Under the pieces are notes generated by a model, which was not told where the DNA came from, did no database searches, and was given only the letters and a program-made list of their open reading frames with translations. The position numbers were made by a program, and so were the translations under genes. Below are positions 1-9,931 of a stretch of DNA of 64,000 bases, one piece after another. Numbering within the stretch: the first letter of the stretch is position 1; every line of letters begins with the position of its first letter. Where the stretch lies: contig DYHT01000006.1 of NCBI GenBank assembly GCA_020723995.1, positions 2,505-66,504 of the forward strand. Direction: 5' to 3'. Source of the DNA: Chloroflexus sp. GTDB taxonomy: Bacteria; Chloroflexota; Anaerolineae; Anaerolineales; Villigracilaceae.

Positions 1-112
1 TAGGGCGGGTTTCTTACCCGCCATCTTAGTAGGGCGGGTTTCTTACCCGCCATCTTAGTAGGGCGGGTTTCTTACCCGCCATCTGGCGGCAGGTATAGAA
101 ACCTGCCCTACC
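1..112. repeat. Tandem 29-bp hairpin repeat (tagggcgggtttcttacccgccatcttag, about 3 copies) plus a related degenerate copy
   Basis: Copies start at 1, 30 and 59; each has the inverted repeat GGCGGGT/ACCCGCC. The same 23-mer (reverse complement) occurs exactly at 18351..18373 and 39827..39849. Confidence 0.9.
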
Positions 113-124
113 TCTGGAGATGCT

Positions 125-718
125 ATGACCAAGAAAAATATCAATTTCTTGCTGGTAGGAGTGGGCGGACAAGGGACGCTCCTGGCGAGCGACATCCTGG
201 CCGAACTTGGCCTGCGCCTGGGATACGAGGCCAAAAAGGCTGAGATTCACGGCATGTCACAACGCGGCGGCAGCGTGACCTCGACTGTGCGCTGGGGTGA
301 AAAAGTCTTCTCCCCCATCATCGGCAAGGGTGAGGTGGACTTTCTGGTGGCCTTTGAAAAACTGGAAGCCGTGCGCTATATCAGCCACCTGCGCGCGGGC
401 GGCGCGGTGCTGGTCAACAATCAGTGCATCGAGCCGATTACCGTCAAAGCTGGCGACTTGAAATACCCCGATGACGCCGCGATTCAAGCCGGATTGGAAA
501 AAGTGGCCGGACAAATCTTCTGGGTGAATGGGCTGGAAATTGCCGAAAAAGTCGGCAACCCGCGCGCGGCTAACGTGGCCATCCTGGGGGCGCTCTCGGC
601 GCTGCTGGATACGCCGGAAAGCGAATGGCTGGAAGCAATCAAAACCCACCTCCCGGCGAAGCACATTGCTGTCAACGTAAAAGCCTTTCAGGCTGGACGC
701 GCGGCGGTCAAGGCCTGA
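125..718 (+). CDS. iorB: Indolepyruvate:ferredoxin oxidoreductase beta subunit (2-oxoacid oxidoreductase gamma family)
   Basis: N-terminal NFLLVGVGGQGTLLASDIL and EIHGMSQRGGSVTSTVRWG motifs typical of IorB. Confidence 0.88.
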   Translation: MTKKNINFLLVGVGGQGTLLASDILAELGLRLGYEAKKAEIHGMSQRGGSVTSTVRWGEKVFSPIIGKGEVDFLVAFEKLEAVRYISHLRAGGAVLVNNQCIEPITVKAGDLKYPDDAAIQAGLEKVAGQIFWVNGLEIAEKVGNPRAANVAILGALSALLDTPESEWLEAIKTHLPAKHIAVNVKAFQAGRAAVKA

Positions 719-734
719 ATAGTGCCTGATTGGA

Positions 735-776
735 TAAAAAAAGCCGCGTATCTTGGATGTGCGCGGCCTTTTTTTA
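735..776. terminator. Bidirectional Rho-independent-like terminator between convergent genes
   Basis: aaaaaaagccgcg...cgcggccttttttt hairpin between iorB (+) and plsC (-). Confidence 0.65.
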
Positions 777-1463
777 TGCCGTCACGCTGCCCGGGCGCAG
801 TTTGCGTCTGCACAGGCGCTGCTCGCTCTCTTGCGCCAGCGCCCGGATGCGTTCCATGATATTGAGCGTCACGCCACGCACTTGCTCGCGGTCTTCGACA
901 TCGCCCTCGAATCTCATCGGTTGGCCGACAGTGACGCTGTATGGCCCGCACAGATACCAATTGGCCGTCGTCTGCTTGCCGCTGATGCCCGAGGTGATGC
1001 GCAGTGTCCGCTCACGGGGCAGGTAAATGCCGACCGGAATGACCGGCACGCCAGTCTTCAAGGCCAGCCGCGCCGCGCCGCTGCGCGGGGTGTGGAATCC
1101 GCCCTCCTGCGGACTGATCAGGCCCTCGGGGAAAACCGCCACCGGACGTCCATTTTCAAGCAACCGGCGGGCTTCTTCCAACGCCGCGCTACCCTGCTTG
1201 GGGTCCACGCAAATCTGCCGGGTTTTACGCAGATAGTAACCCAGCACTGGCACTGTGAAGGCATTGACCGTGATCAGCACGCTCATTGGTTGAGGCGCGA
1301 CCAGGTGAATGAGAAACGGGTCGGTTGCGCTGGGGTGATTGGCAACGAACAGTTTCGGCCCCGGCGAGGGATCATCGTGCCAGCGAATATCCAGGTTGAA
1401 CATCAGACGCGCATACAACCGGACGATGCTCCGCCCCAGCAAATATAGCAATTTATTGTTCAA
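774..1463 (-). CDS. plsC: 1-acyl-sn-glycerol-3-phosphate acyltransferase family protein
   Basis: NHPSATDPF (HX4D-like) and FPEGLISPQEGGF motifs. Confidence 0.8.
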   Translation of the reverse strand: MNNKLLYLLGRSIVRLYARLMFNLDIRWHDDPSPGPKLFVANHPSATDPFLIHLVAPQPMSVLITVNAFTVPVLGYYLRKTRQICVDPKQGSAALEEARRLLENGRPVAVFPEGLISPQEGGFHTPRSGAARLALKTGVPVIPVGIYLPRERTLRITSGISGKQTTANWYLCGPYSVTVGQPMRFEGDVEDREQVRGVTLNIMERIRALAQESEQRLCRRKLRPGSVTA

Positions 1464-1534
1464 TATTCAAATCTCGTTTCGTGAGAGTTTTTAATTACGA
1501 TAGCAATAACCCGTAACTTTGCCTGAAGTGACAG

Positions 1535-4369
1535 TCACTTTACTGCCGACTTCACCATATTCCGCAGCACTGTCTGCAGGATACCGCCGTTGCGATAATA
1601 TTCCACCTCCGCGGGCGTATTCAACAGTGCCTGCGTCTCGAAAAGTTCCACCCTGCCATCCGGCTTACGCACGCGCACATTGAGGCTGCCCTGCGGGGGC
1701 ATGTCATCGCGCAAGCACTCGATGTCGAATATTTCGTCACCTTTCAGGCCGAGTGATTCGGCATTCTCGCCGGGCATGAACTTGAGCGGAAGCACGCCCA
1801 TGCCAACCAGGTTTGAGCGGTGGATACGCTCGAAGGATTCAGCTATCACGGCTTTGACGCCCAAGAGCAGCGTGCCTTTGGCTGCCCAGTCGCGGCTGGA
1901 GCCGGTGCCATATTCCTTGCCCGCAATCACAATGGTCGGCACGCTATTTTTTTTGTATTTCATCGCCGCGTCGAAGATGGGCATTCTCTGACCATGGACG
2001 ATGGCCGGTTGACCGTCTACCGTCCTCGGTCCACCGTCTGGCGGCTCGAAGTAGATCGTTACGTTCCCTTCCACGCCCGGCACAAGCAAGTTCTTGAGGC
2101 GGATATTCGCAAACGTGCCGCGCGTCATGACGCGATCGTTGCCGCGCCGTGAGCCGTAGGAGTTGAAGTCGCGCACCACCACGCCATGCGCCTGCAGGTG
2201 CTTGCCAGCCGGGCTATCCGCGGCGATGTCCCCCGCCGGGGAGATGTGGTCGGTGGAGATCGAATCGCCCAGCAGGGCCAGGAGACGAGCGCCTTTGATC
2301 TCAGTAATATGCGCCACATCCAGCGTCATTGACTGGAAAAAAGGTGGATGTTGGATATAGGTCGAGTCTTCATTCCACTGGTAAAGGTCGCTCTCGGTCA
2401 CCTTGATCTGGTTCCATAGATCGTTGCCGGTAAACACATGCGCGTATTTCTCACGAAACATCTGCGCATCGAGGCTGGAAGCAACCGTATCCAGGATCTC
2501 CTGCGTCGTCGGCCAAATATCTTTCAGGTAAACAGACCGGTTATCATTACCCATACCGATCGGTTCGGCAGCCAGGTCAATATCCACTGTCCCAGCCAGG
2601 GCATAGGCGACGACCAGCGGAGGGGAGGCCAGGTAATTGGCCTTGACCAGGGGATGGACGCGCCCCTCGAAGTTGCGGTTGCCCGATATGACCGCCGCAG
2701 CAACGAGGTTGCCGCTGCTAACCGCTTTGGCCACCTCACCCGGCAGCGGGCCACTGTTCCCGATGCAGGTGGTACAGCCGTAGCCGACCACGTTAAAGCC
2801 CAGTTTGGCAAGCGGCTCGATCAAGCCGGCTTGTCGCAGGTACTCGGTTACCACACGTGATCCGGGCGCCAGGCTGGTCTTGACATACGGCTTGACCGTC
2901 AGCCCCTTTTCGACCGCCTTTTTGGCAATCAGGCCAGCGCCGATCATCACCGACGGATTGGAGGTATTGGTGCAGGAGGTGATCGCGGCGATGACCACCG
3001 CGCCGTGACCGATCTGCAGCGAGCCGCCATTGGTGCCGAAGGTAGCCGTGCGGCCAACCTCCTCGGGTTTGAGTTCGTAGCCGCGTTCCTTCACTGGAGT
3101 GGTCAGCGCCTGCTCAAAGACCTGTTTCATATCGTTCAGCACCACGCGGTCATGCGGGCGTTTGGGGCCGGCCAGGGAGGGCACTACAAATCCCAGGTCC
3201 AGTTCGAGTGTGGCGGTGAACTCAGGGTCAGGTGTATTTGCATCCCGGAACAAACCTTGCGCACGATAATACGCTTCGACCAGTTCGACCTGTTCGGCTT
3301 TTCGACCGGTCAGGCGCAGATAGCGCAGTGTCTCGGCATCCACCGGGAAGAAGCCCACCGTCGCCCCGTATTCGGGCGCCATATTAGCCAGGGTGGCGCG
3401 ATCAGGCAGGGACATGCTGTCCAGGCCGTGACCGTAGAACTCGACGAACTTGTCCACCACGCCCTTCTGGCGCAGCATTTGAGTGACGGTCAGAACCAGG
3501 TCGGTAGCCGTGACGCCCTCCGCGAGCTTGCCGTGGAGCTTGAACCCGATCACCTCCGGCAGAAGCATATCCATCGGCTGGCCGAGCATGGCCGCTTCTG
3601 CCTCTATGCCGCCCACGCCCCAACCGAGCACGCCCAGGCCGTTGATCATAGTGGTATGCGAATCGGTGCCGACCAGGGTATCGGGAAAGGCTATTAACTC
3701 GCCGGACTCCGAAGTCTCCTGACTTCGGACTTCCGGCGTCTGGAGACGCCGGACTCCGACGACTTCCGCCAGATATTCCAGGTTGACCTGATGCCCTATG
3801 CCGGTCATGGGTGGGACGACGCGAAAATTGGTGAAGGCTTTCTGTCCCCATTTCAGAAACTCATAACGCTCGCGGTTGCGTTGAAATTCGATCTCGGTAT
3901 TGCGCTGCAGGGCATCCGCGGTGGCGAAGAAATCCACCTGAATCGAATGGTCAATGACCAGATCCACCGGCACGAGCGGGTTGATCTTCTGCGGGTCGCC
4001 ACCCAGTCGGGCGACGGCGGCGCGCATAGCAGCCAAATCCACAACCGCCGGCACGCCGGTGAAATCCTGCATGATGACGCGCGCCGGCAGGAAGGGGATG
4101 CCTGCCCCCCCTTTAGCCCCCCACATGGCTTGCGATGAGGGGGATTGGGTGGGGGCTGGGGCCCAGGCAGCAATATTCTTGACATCTTCCTGGGTGATCT
4201 CGCGCTCGTTGCACTGGCGCAAGGCCGCCTCCAGCATAATACGGATCGAGAAGGGCAGCTTGCTGAGCCTGGTCAGACCGGCCTTTTCGAGCGCATCCAG
4301 GCGGTAGATCGTATATTTTCCGTGTCTGACTTTCAGTACATCACGGGCATTGAAATAATCCGGGGTCAT
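1535..4369 (-). CDS. acnA: Aconitate hydratase (AcnA/IRP type) carrying several in-frame repeat inserts
   Basis: [56 protein letters not shown] motifs. Confidence 0.95.
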   Translation of the reverse strand: MTPDYFNARDVLKVRHGKYTIYRLDALEKAGLTRLSKLPFSIRIMLEAALRQCNEREITQEDVKNIAAWAPAPTQSPSSQAMWGAKGGAGIPFLPARVIMQDFTGVPAVVDLAAMRAAVARLGGDPQKINPLVPVDLVIDHSIQVDFFATADALQRNTEIEFQRNRERYEFLKWGQKAFTNFRVVPPMTGIGHQVNLEYLAEVVGVRRLQTPEVRSQETSESGELIAFPDTLVGTDSHTTMINGLGVLGWGVGGIEAEAAMLGQPMDMLLPEVIGFKLHGKLAEGVTATDLVLTVTQMLRQKGVVDKFVEFYGHGLDSMSLPDRATLANMAPEYGATVGFFPVDAETLRYLRLTGRKAEQVELVEAYYRAQGLFRDANTPDPEFTATLELDLGFVVPSLAGPKRPHDRVVLNDMKQVFEQALTTPVKERGYELKPEEVGRTATFGTNGGSLQIGHGAVVIAAITSCTNTSNPSVMIGAGLIAKKAVEKGLTVKPYVKTSLAPGSRVVTEYLRQAGLIEPLAKLGFNVVGYGCTTCIGNSGPLPGEVAKAVSSGNLVAAAVISGNRNFEGRVHPLVKANYLASPPLVVAYALAGTVDIDLAAEPIGMGNDNRSVYLKDIWPTTQEILDTVASSLDAQMFREKYAHVFTGNDLWNQIKVTESDLYQWNEDSTYIQHPPFFQSMTLDVAHITEIKGARLLALLGDSISTDHISPAGDIAADSPAGKHLQAHGVVVRDFNSYGSRRGNDRVMTRGTFANIRLKNLLVPGVEGNVTIYFEPPDGGPRTVDGQPAIVHGQRMPIFDAAMKYKKNSVPTIVIAGKEYGTGSSRDWAAKGTLLLGVKAVIAESFERIHRSNLVGMGVLPLKFMPGENAESLGLKGDEIFDIECLRDDMPPQGSLNVRVRKPDGRVELFETQALLNTPAEVEYYRNGGILQTVLRNMVKSAVK

Positions 4370-4417
4370 AAAAACTCCTTTGGCGTCGAATAGACCTTAA
4401 GAGTCTATCCGAAAAAT

Positions 4418-5446
4418 TTAACATCTGAATTCCTTCTCCAGTCGGCTAATCAGCCCGGCGCGCTCCTCATCTGGCAGAAAAGCCGCTCGCGCGGCGGCCA
4501 GGATGCGCTCGTGCAATACTTGGCGCGTCATGCCCAGGGTCTCGCAGGCCTGGCGATATTCATCACCCAGCGTGATCTGCGAGATGCCGGGGTCGTCGGT
4601 GGCCAGCGTGACATTCAGGCCATACTCCAGCATCCTCACTAACGGATGCGCTTCCAGCGCAGGGACGACGCCGCTCTGGTAATTGCTCGTTACGCAGACC
4701 TCAAAGCTGGCGGCGCGCTCGCGGGCCAACGCTACCACGGACTGATCTTCCAAAATGCGCACGCCATGACCGATGCGCTCGGCATTCATGTCTTCAAGCG
4801 CACTGCGCACACTGGCTGCCCCGGCCCATTCCCCGGCGTGGACGGTGATGCGCAGCCCGGCTTGCTGCGCCTCGCGGAAGATGCCGATAAAAGGCTGGAT
4901 GGGAAATTCCGCCTCGTTGCCGGCCAGGTCGAGACCGACCAATCCTTTTTCGATACGGTCAGCCGCCATCCAGGCCACCTGCTCGGCCAATTCCAGGCTC
5001 TCATGGCGGTTGACGCTGGCCAGCAGGCGCACCATAATGCCGAATTCCATTGCCGCCTGCCGGGCGCTTTCGCAGACCCAGTCAATGACTTCATCCAGGG
5101 GAAAACGCTCGGCGCGGCTGAGGGCGACCGGCGTGAAACGCAATTCCAAATAGCGGACATTATCCTGCGCCGCATCCTGGATAGCCTCGCGGGTGATGCG
5201 GTCAATGGCCTCCGGCGAGCGATAGAGCATGCGCAGGGTGGTGAACTTGGCTAGGAAATTCTGATAAGTGAATGGTTCGCCGTTTTGCACCTGGACGAGA
5301 TGGCGCAGGCGTGTGATGTTGGTCGGGAGGGTGATCCCATGTGCTCTGGCAATATCCAGCATAGTCGCCAGGCGTAAAGAGCCTTCCATATGGCGATGGA
5401 GTTCGACCTTGGGTAAGGCTTGATAATAATCCAGCGTGCTCTTCAC
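4418..5446 (-). CDS. add: Adenosine deaminase
   Basis: LPKVELHRHMEGSLR, ITVHAGE, ERIGHGVR, LATDDPGI motifs. Confidence 0.92.
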   Translation of the reverse strand: MKSTLDYYQALPKVELHRHMEGSLRLATMLDIARAHGITLPTNITRLRHLVQVQNGEPFTYQNFLAKFTTLRMLYRSPEAIDRITREAIQDAAQDNVRYLELRFTPVALSRAERFPLDEVIDWVCESARQAAMEFGIMVRLLASVNRHESLELAEQVAWMAADRIEKGLVGLDLAGNEAEFPIQPFIGIFREAQQAGLRITVHAGEWAGAASVRSALEDMNAERIGHGVRILEDQSVVALARERAASFEVCVTSNYQSGVVPALEAHPLVRMLEYGLNVTLATDDPGISQITLGDEYRQACETLGMTRQVLHERILAAARAAFLPDEERAGLISRLEKEFRC

Positions 5447-5488
5447 AGAGGAATTCGTCTAAGGCAGCTGCGGAGCGGCTACCACTAA

Positions 5489-5566
5489 GAGACTATCTCA
5501 AAACTCAGCGGAGACGGTCGAACTGCCGGGCATGGGAGCCCGGCCGGCCTCTTTTGAGATAGTTAC
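5489..5566. repeat. Intergenic inverted-repeat element with nested hairpin
   Basis: ACTATCTCAAAA (5492..5503) / TTTTGAGATAGT (5552..5563) perfect inverted repeat; nested GCCGGGC-ATGGGA-GCCCGGC (5524..5543). Confidence 0.8.
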
Positions 5567-8500
5567 TAATGCCGGTGGCGCTTTTTCTTACGCGGGACCG
5601 TCTGCGCCTGGACAGCCGGGGCCGGTGTGGAGGCCGTTTCCAATGGCGTTGCAATGAAAGGGCGCGGTTGGTAAAGGAAAATACGGCTGATGACCGCCGC
5701 GCGGATCTCGCCTAGCAGGTTCTGGAACATCTCGGAAGCTTGACTTTTGTACTGTACCAGCGGATCGCGTTGGGCATAGGCCTCCAGGCCGATGGAAACG
5801 CGCAGCGCCTCGACCCGCGTCAGGTAATCAACCCACAGCTCGGTGATCGCCCCGAGCAGCACCTGGCGGTAGATCTCGGTCTGGACGCGGCGGCCAAGCT
5901 CTCCGGTCAGGGCGGCGCGCTCGGACTCGGAGAGGGTCGAGGGGGACTGCTCGAGCCGCTCCTCGCCCAGAACGGCGGCAGCCGGCCCAAGGTCCGCGAG
6001 GCGATTTGCATTCTGGCTCAGGCGGCGAAATTCGCTCTCGCCCCAAGCGTTGTTCAGGGCGATCTGCGCCTGCTCGAGGTGTTCCAAAACATCCTCCGTC
6101 AGGGATTCGGTGGAGGCGTCCGCCAGCAGTTCATTGCCCAAATAGACGTAATGCAGGCGAGTGAAAACCTGGCGCATCTGGCGATGGGTCTTGCTATCAA
6201 AATAGGTACGGGCGCCCTGTGCCATGAGCGCCAGCAGGCGCAAACGGAACTGGTTGCCGAGCGGGAGATCGCCCTGGCGTTCGAGGAAGGAATCCAGGTC
6301 GCGGGTGATCTGGCCGTCCTCGCCCACCAGGCGCTCCTGCCGGGAATCGAGCACCTCACGCGTCCTGTCCTCGAGACGTTCAGCGATCTCGTCCCAGTCG
6401 AGCTCTTGGAGTTCGGCCGCCTCCAGGCCGAGACTTTCGCCCAGGCGAAATGCTATGGTGGCAATCAAGCGGGTGAGAGTCAAATTGGCGATGAAAGCCT
6501 CTACCTGATCACGGATGGTATCTTCCACCTGGCGCGGGTCTTCAGCCAGAGAGCGCATCTGTTCGGACGAAAGCCGCAGCGGGATGTGGACGAGGCCCTG
6601 GAGTTCCTCCAGGATCTCTTGCGGGCGACGAGGCCCGCCTTCTTCGTTATCTCTGAAAGCATCGAAGAAGGTATCGAGAGCCTCGGTCCGATCTTTAATC
6701 TGGCTGTCCAGGCTTTCCCCGGCGCGATCAATCTGCTCCTGGATGGCATGGAGGAAATAGGCATGTTCAGCCCGCAGGGTGCGGCGGGCAATATCTATGA
6801 GGGCTGTGCGCAGATCGGCCTTTAAATCCGCAAATTCACGCAGCAGGATTTTGTAAGTGAAGGAGGGGAAAGCGCCCTCGACGACGCCAAAGACCGGCTG
6901 GATCCGTTCTAGCCAGGCCAGCAGGCGCCAAAGCTCCCCACTTTCGACGGCTTCCGAGACGCGCCGCTCGACTTCCAGGCGCAGGAGTTCATCCACATCT
7001 TCGGTCAGGTTTTTCTTCTCGAAGACGCGGTCACGCTGGGAGTAGATCCTCATGCGCTGCGAGTTGAGCACATCGTCGTATTCGAGCAGGTGCTTGCGCA
7101 CGTCGAAGTTGGCGCCCTCGACGCGGTGCTGCGACTGCTCGATGATGCCGCTGACCAGGCGCGCCTGGAGCGGGTAATCGTCGTCAATGCTCAAGCGCTG
7201 CATCAAGCCATTGACCTGTTCGCCGCCGAACAGGCGCATCAGGTCGTCTTCGAGCGAGAGATAGAAGCGCGACGAGCCGGGGTCGCCCTGGCGGGCGGCG
7301 CGGCCGCGCAACTGGTTGTCAATGCGGCGCGCCTCGTGCCGTTCGGAGCCGATGACATGCAAGCCGCCCAGTTCCTTGACGCGTTCCATGTCATCGAAGT
7401 GTTTGAGGAAGAACTTGACCTCGGTCTCGTAGATGCCATAAAGAGAAGGTTCCACCTTCTGGAGCGCCTCGCGGCGTTCCTGCAAGGTCATGTCGTAGGG
7501 GTCTTTGTAACCGGCCTTGCGCAGGACGCGCGCCACCGCGGCGATGATCTCCTCGGCCAGATCTCCGCCCAATTTGATATCCACGCCGCGCCCGGCCATG
7601 TTGGTGGCGATGGTCACCGCACCGAAGGCGCCCGCGCCGGCGATGATCTGTGATTCCTCGGTATGCTTGCGCGCATTAAGCACCTGGTGCGGGACGCCGC
7701 CTTGTAGCACCGACTGAAGTCGGTGCGTGTCTTTTGGCGCGAATTGCAGGATTTCGAGCAGGCGCGTCAGGTTGGCGGCCTCTTCGGGATTGAGTGAGAG
7801 TCCCAGGTCGCGCGCCATCGGGCGCAGCTCCTCGGGGCGGAGTTGGTCGAGCGGCTTGCTCAGCTCGGCGAGTTCCGGGATGGCGCGCCCATCCTCGACG
7901 CGCTCGTTGGTTGCCAGCCAGGCATGGCGGATCAACAGCACCTGCATCAAGCGGCGGATCGGTTCCGCACGCAGCCGGTTCGACAGGCGATCCGAACTCT
8001 CGACCGAGGTCGTACCGACCAGCATCGGCCGTCCTTTGACGTGGTAATAGACGATCTCGCGCACCAGGGCGCGCAGCTTGGCTTCCGCGGTGCGATAGAT
8101 GGTATCGGGATAGTCCTTGCGGCGGTAGAAGACCCCCCCCGTTCTCCCCCCATTTTCTGCGAAAATGGGGGGGGCGGAGGGGGGGGCCTCCCGCTTGGCA
8201 AAGTAAGCGTACTCGTATCCCTCTTCGTCCTTGGCTTTAAGTTCGACCAGCGGCGCATTCGGTCCGACAACCTGGTATTCCAGGTTGGTCGGGATGGGCA
8301 GTACATCGAGTTTATAGATCTTGCTGAACTCTTCCGCCTCGGTCAGGGCTGTGCCGGTCATGCCGGCCAGCTTTTCGTACATACGGAAGTAGTTCTGCAG
8401 GGTGATGGTGGCGTAGGTGATGTTCTCCGGTTCGACCTTTACGCCCTCTTTGGCCTCCACGGCCTGGTGCAAACCATCCGACCAACGGCGGCCGGGCATC

Positions 8501-9630
8501 AGGCGCCCGGTGAATTCGTCCACGATGACCACCTTGCCGCCCTGGACGAGGTAATCCTTGTTGCGCTTGAAGAGGTGCTGGGCGCGCAAGGCCTGCTCGA
8601 GATGGCCAAGCAGGCGCGCCTGTTCAGGGGTCACGTCTTCGGGGTGGTCGGGGTCGCGCAGCGGCTGGCCGAGCAATTGCTCGACATGCGCGCTGCCGAT
8701 CTCGGTCATCGAGACGGTGCGATCTTTTTCACTGATCTCGTAATCCTCTGGGCGTAACTGGCGCACGAGCTGCGCCATCTTGCCGTACCATTCCACGTCA
8801 CCTGAGGCCGGGCCGGAGATGATCAGCGGGGTGCGCGCCTCGTCAATGAGGACGTTGTCCACCTCGTCCACGATGGCGTAGTGGTGGCCGCGCTGGACAC
8901 GATCCTCCAGGCGCATGGTCATGTTATCGCGCAGGTAGTCGAAGCCGAACTCAGAGTTGGTGCCGTAGGTGATGTCGGCCGCGTAGGCCAGGCGGCGATC
9001 CACCAAGCGCAATTGATCCTGGTCTTCACGCGAGGATTCCTTTGACAGGTCGTAAAGGAAGGCCTTTTTACCGTTTTCAGTGGCGGCGGCCATTTGCAGG
9101 ACACCGACCGTCAACCCGAGGGCGTGATAGATCGGCCCCATCCAGCGGGCGTCACGCCGCGCCAGGTAATCGTTGACCGTGACGAGATTACAACCCCTGC
9201 CGGTCAGCGCGTTCAGGTAGAGCGGCAGGGTGGCGACCAGCGTCTTGCCCTCGCCGGTGCGCATCTCGGCGATGGTGCCGCGATGCAGGACGACCCCGCC
9301 GAGCAATTGCACGTCGTAGGGGCGCAGTCCGATGGTGCGTTTACTGGCTTCGCGCACCGCGGCGAAGGCTTCGGGGAGGATTTCGTCGAGAACATCTTGT
9401 TCAGCCTGGCGATGTTCTTTCTCGTCAAGACCCCCCTCGGTCCCCCCCAAGTGGGGGAGGTTTGATGCGATGCGCGCCCGGAACTCGTCCGTTTTGGCGC
9501 GCAGCGCCTCGTCGGACAGGAACTCGAATTCCGGCTCGAGGGCGCTGATCTGGTCCACGAGACCGCTCAGTTTTTCGATCTCACGCTTATTGGGGTCGCC
9601 CCCGAAGGCTTTGACAAATTTTTGGAGCAT
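5566..9630 (-). CDS. secA: Preprotein translocase subunit SecA, unusually long (1354 aa)
   Basis: MRTGEGKTLVATLPLYLNAL, VDEVDNVLIDEARTPLIISG, TNMAGRGVDIKLGG, RGRAARQGDPGSSRFYLSLEDDLM motifs. Confidence 0.96.
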   Translation of the reverse strand: MLQKFVKAFGGDPNKREIEKLSGLVDQISALEPEFEFLSDEALRAKTDEFRARIASNLPHLGGTEGGLDEKEHRQAEQDVLDEILPEAFAAVREASKRTIGLRPYDVQLLGGVVLHRGTIAEMRTGEGKTLVATLPLYLNALTGRGCNLVTVNDYLARRDARWMGPIYHALGLTVGVLQMAAATENGKKAFLYDLSKESSREDQDQLRLVDRRLAYAADITYGTNSEFGFDYLRDNMTMRLEDRVQRGHHYAIVDEVDNVLIDEARTPLIISGPASGDVEWYGKMAQLVRQLRPEDYEISEKDRTVSMTEIGSAHVEQLLGQPLRDPDHPEDVTPEQARLLGHLEQALRAQHLFKRNKDYLVQGGKVVIVDEFTGRLMPGRRWSDGLHQAVEAKEGVKVEPENITYATITLQNYFRMYEKLAGMTGTALTEAEEFSKIYKLDVLPIPTNLEYQVVGPNAPLVELKAKDEEGYEYAYFAKREAPPSAPPIFAENGGRTGGVFYRRKDYPDTIYRTAEAKLRALVREIVYYHVKGRPMLVGTTSVESSDRLSNRLRAEPIRRLMQVLLIRHAWLATNERVEDGRAIPELAELSKPLDQLRPEELRPMARDLGLSLNPEEAANLTRLLEILQFAPKDTHRLQSVLQGGVPHQVLNARKHTEESQIIAGAGAFGAVTIATNMAGRGVDIKLGGDLAEEIIAAVARVLRKAGYKDPYDMTLQERREALQKVEPSLYGIYETEVKFFLKHFDDMERVKELGGLHVIGSERHEARRIDNQLRGRAARQGDPGSSRFYLSLEDDLMRLFGGEQVNGLMQRLSIDDDYPLQARLVSGIIEQSQHRVEGANFDVRKHLLEYDDVLNSQRMRIYSQRDRVFEKKNLTEDVDELLRLEVERRVSEAVESGELWRLLAWLERIQPVFGVVEGAFPSFTYKILLREFADLKADLRTALIDIARRTLRAEHAYFLHAIQEQIDRAGESLDSQIKDRTEALDTFFDAFRDNEEGGPRRPQEILEELQGLVHIPLRLSSEQMRSLAEDPRQVEDTIRDQVEAFIANLTLTRLIATIAFRLGESLGLEAAELQELDWDEIAERLEDRTREVLDSRQERLVGEDGQITRDLDSFLERQGDLPLGNQFRLRLLALMAQGARTYFDSKTHRQMRQVFTRLHYVYLGNELLADASTESLTEDVLEHLEQAQIALNNAWGESEFRRLSQNANRLADLGPAAAVLGEERLEQSPSTLSESERAALTGELGRRVQTEIYRQVLLGAITELWVDYLTRVEALRVSIGLEAYAQRDPLVQYKSQASEMFQNLLGEIRAAVISRIFLYQPRPFIATPLETASTPAPAVQAQTVPRKKKRHRH

Positions 9631-9709
9631 AGGGAACCTTTCGGGGGGTGATTATAGCATTTTCGGCGAATCGTGGTATATTAATTTCATAAGAGGTTTA
9701 TCTTTGGCC

Positions 9710-9931
9710 ATGAAAATACCGCGTTACATTGTCTGGAGCACAGACAGGATTGATACCGCCGATCCATTCCAGCGGCGATGGCTGTTGCGGCAGATTTTGA
9801 CGCACGGGCGGGCCGAAGATGTGTGCGCATTGGATTTACAGGAAGTCCGGCGCGAACTTGAGACCCTCGATCTTCCGCAGCACCTGTACAGCCTGTGGAA
9901 GTATTTCCTTGAGAGCGAATATGCCCGATAA
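9710..9931 (+). CDS. Small protein (73 aa) translationally coupled to an AbiEii-like nucleotidyltransferase; possible antitoxin partner
   Basis: MKIPRYIVWSTDRIDTADPFQRRWLLRQILTHGRAEDV...; stop overlaps the ATG of the next gene at 9921. Confidence 0.6.
   Translation: MKIPRYIVWSTDRIDTADPFQRRWLLRQILTHGRAEDVCALDLQEVRRELETLDLPQHLYSLWKYFLESEYAR

Noticed and set aside
1-92. Possible CRISPR array at the left edge
   Set aside because: 29-bp units are directly abutting without unique spacers, contain a hairpin, and occur singly elsewhere; no cas genes.
753-1448. 231-aa plus-strand ORF opposite plsC
   Set aside because: Shadow ORF; the minus strand has clear acyltransferase motifs.
5740-6825. 361-aa plus-strand ORF within secA
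   Set aside because: Shadow ORF opposite a strongly supported SecA CDS; no start context or family similarity recognised.
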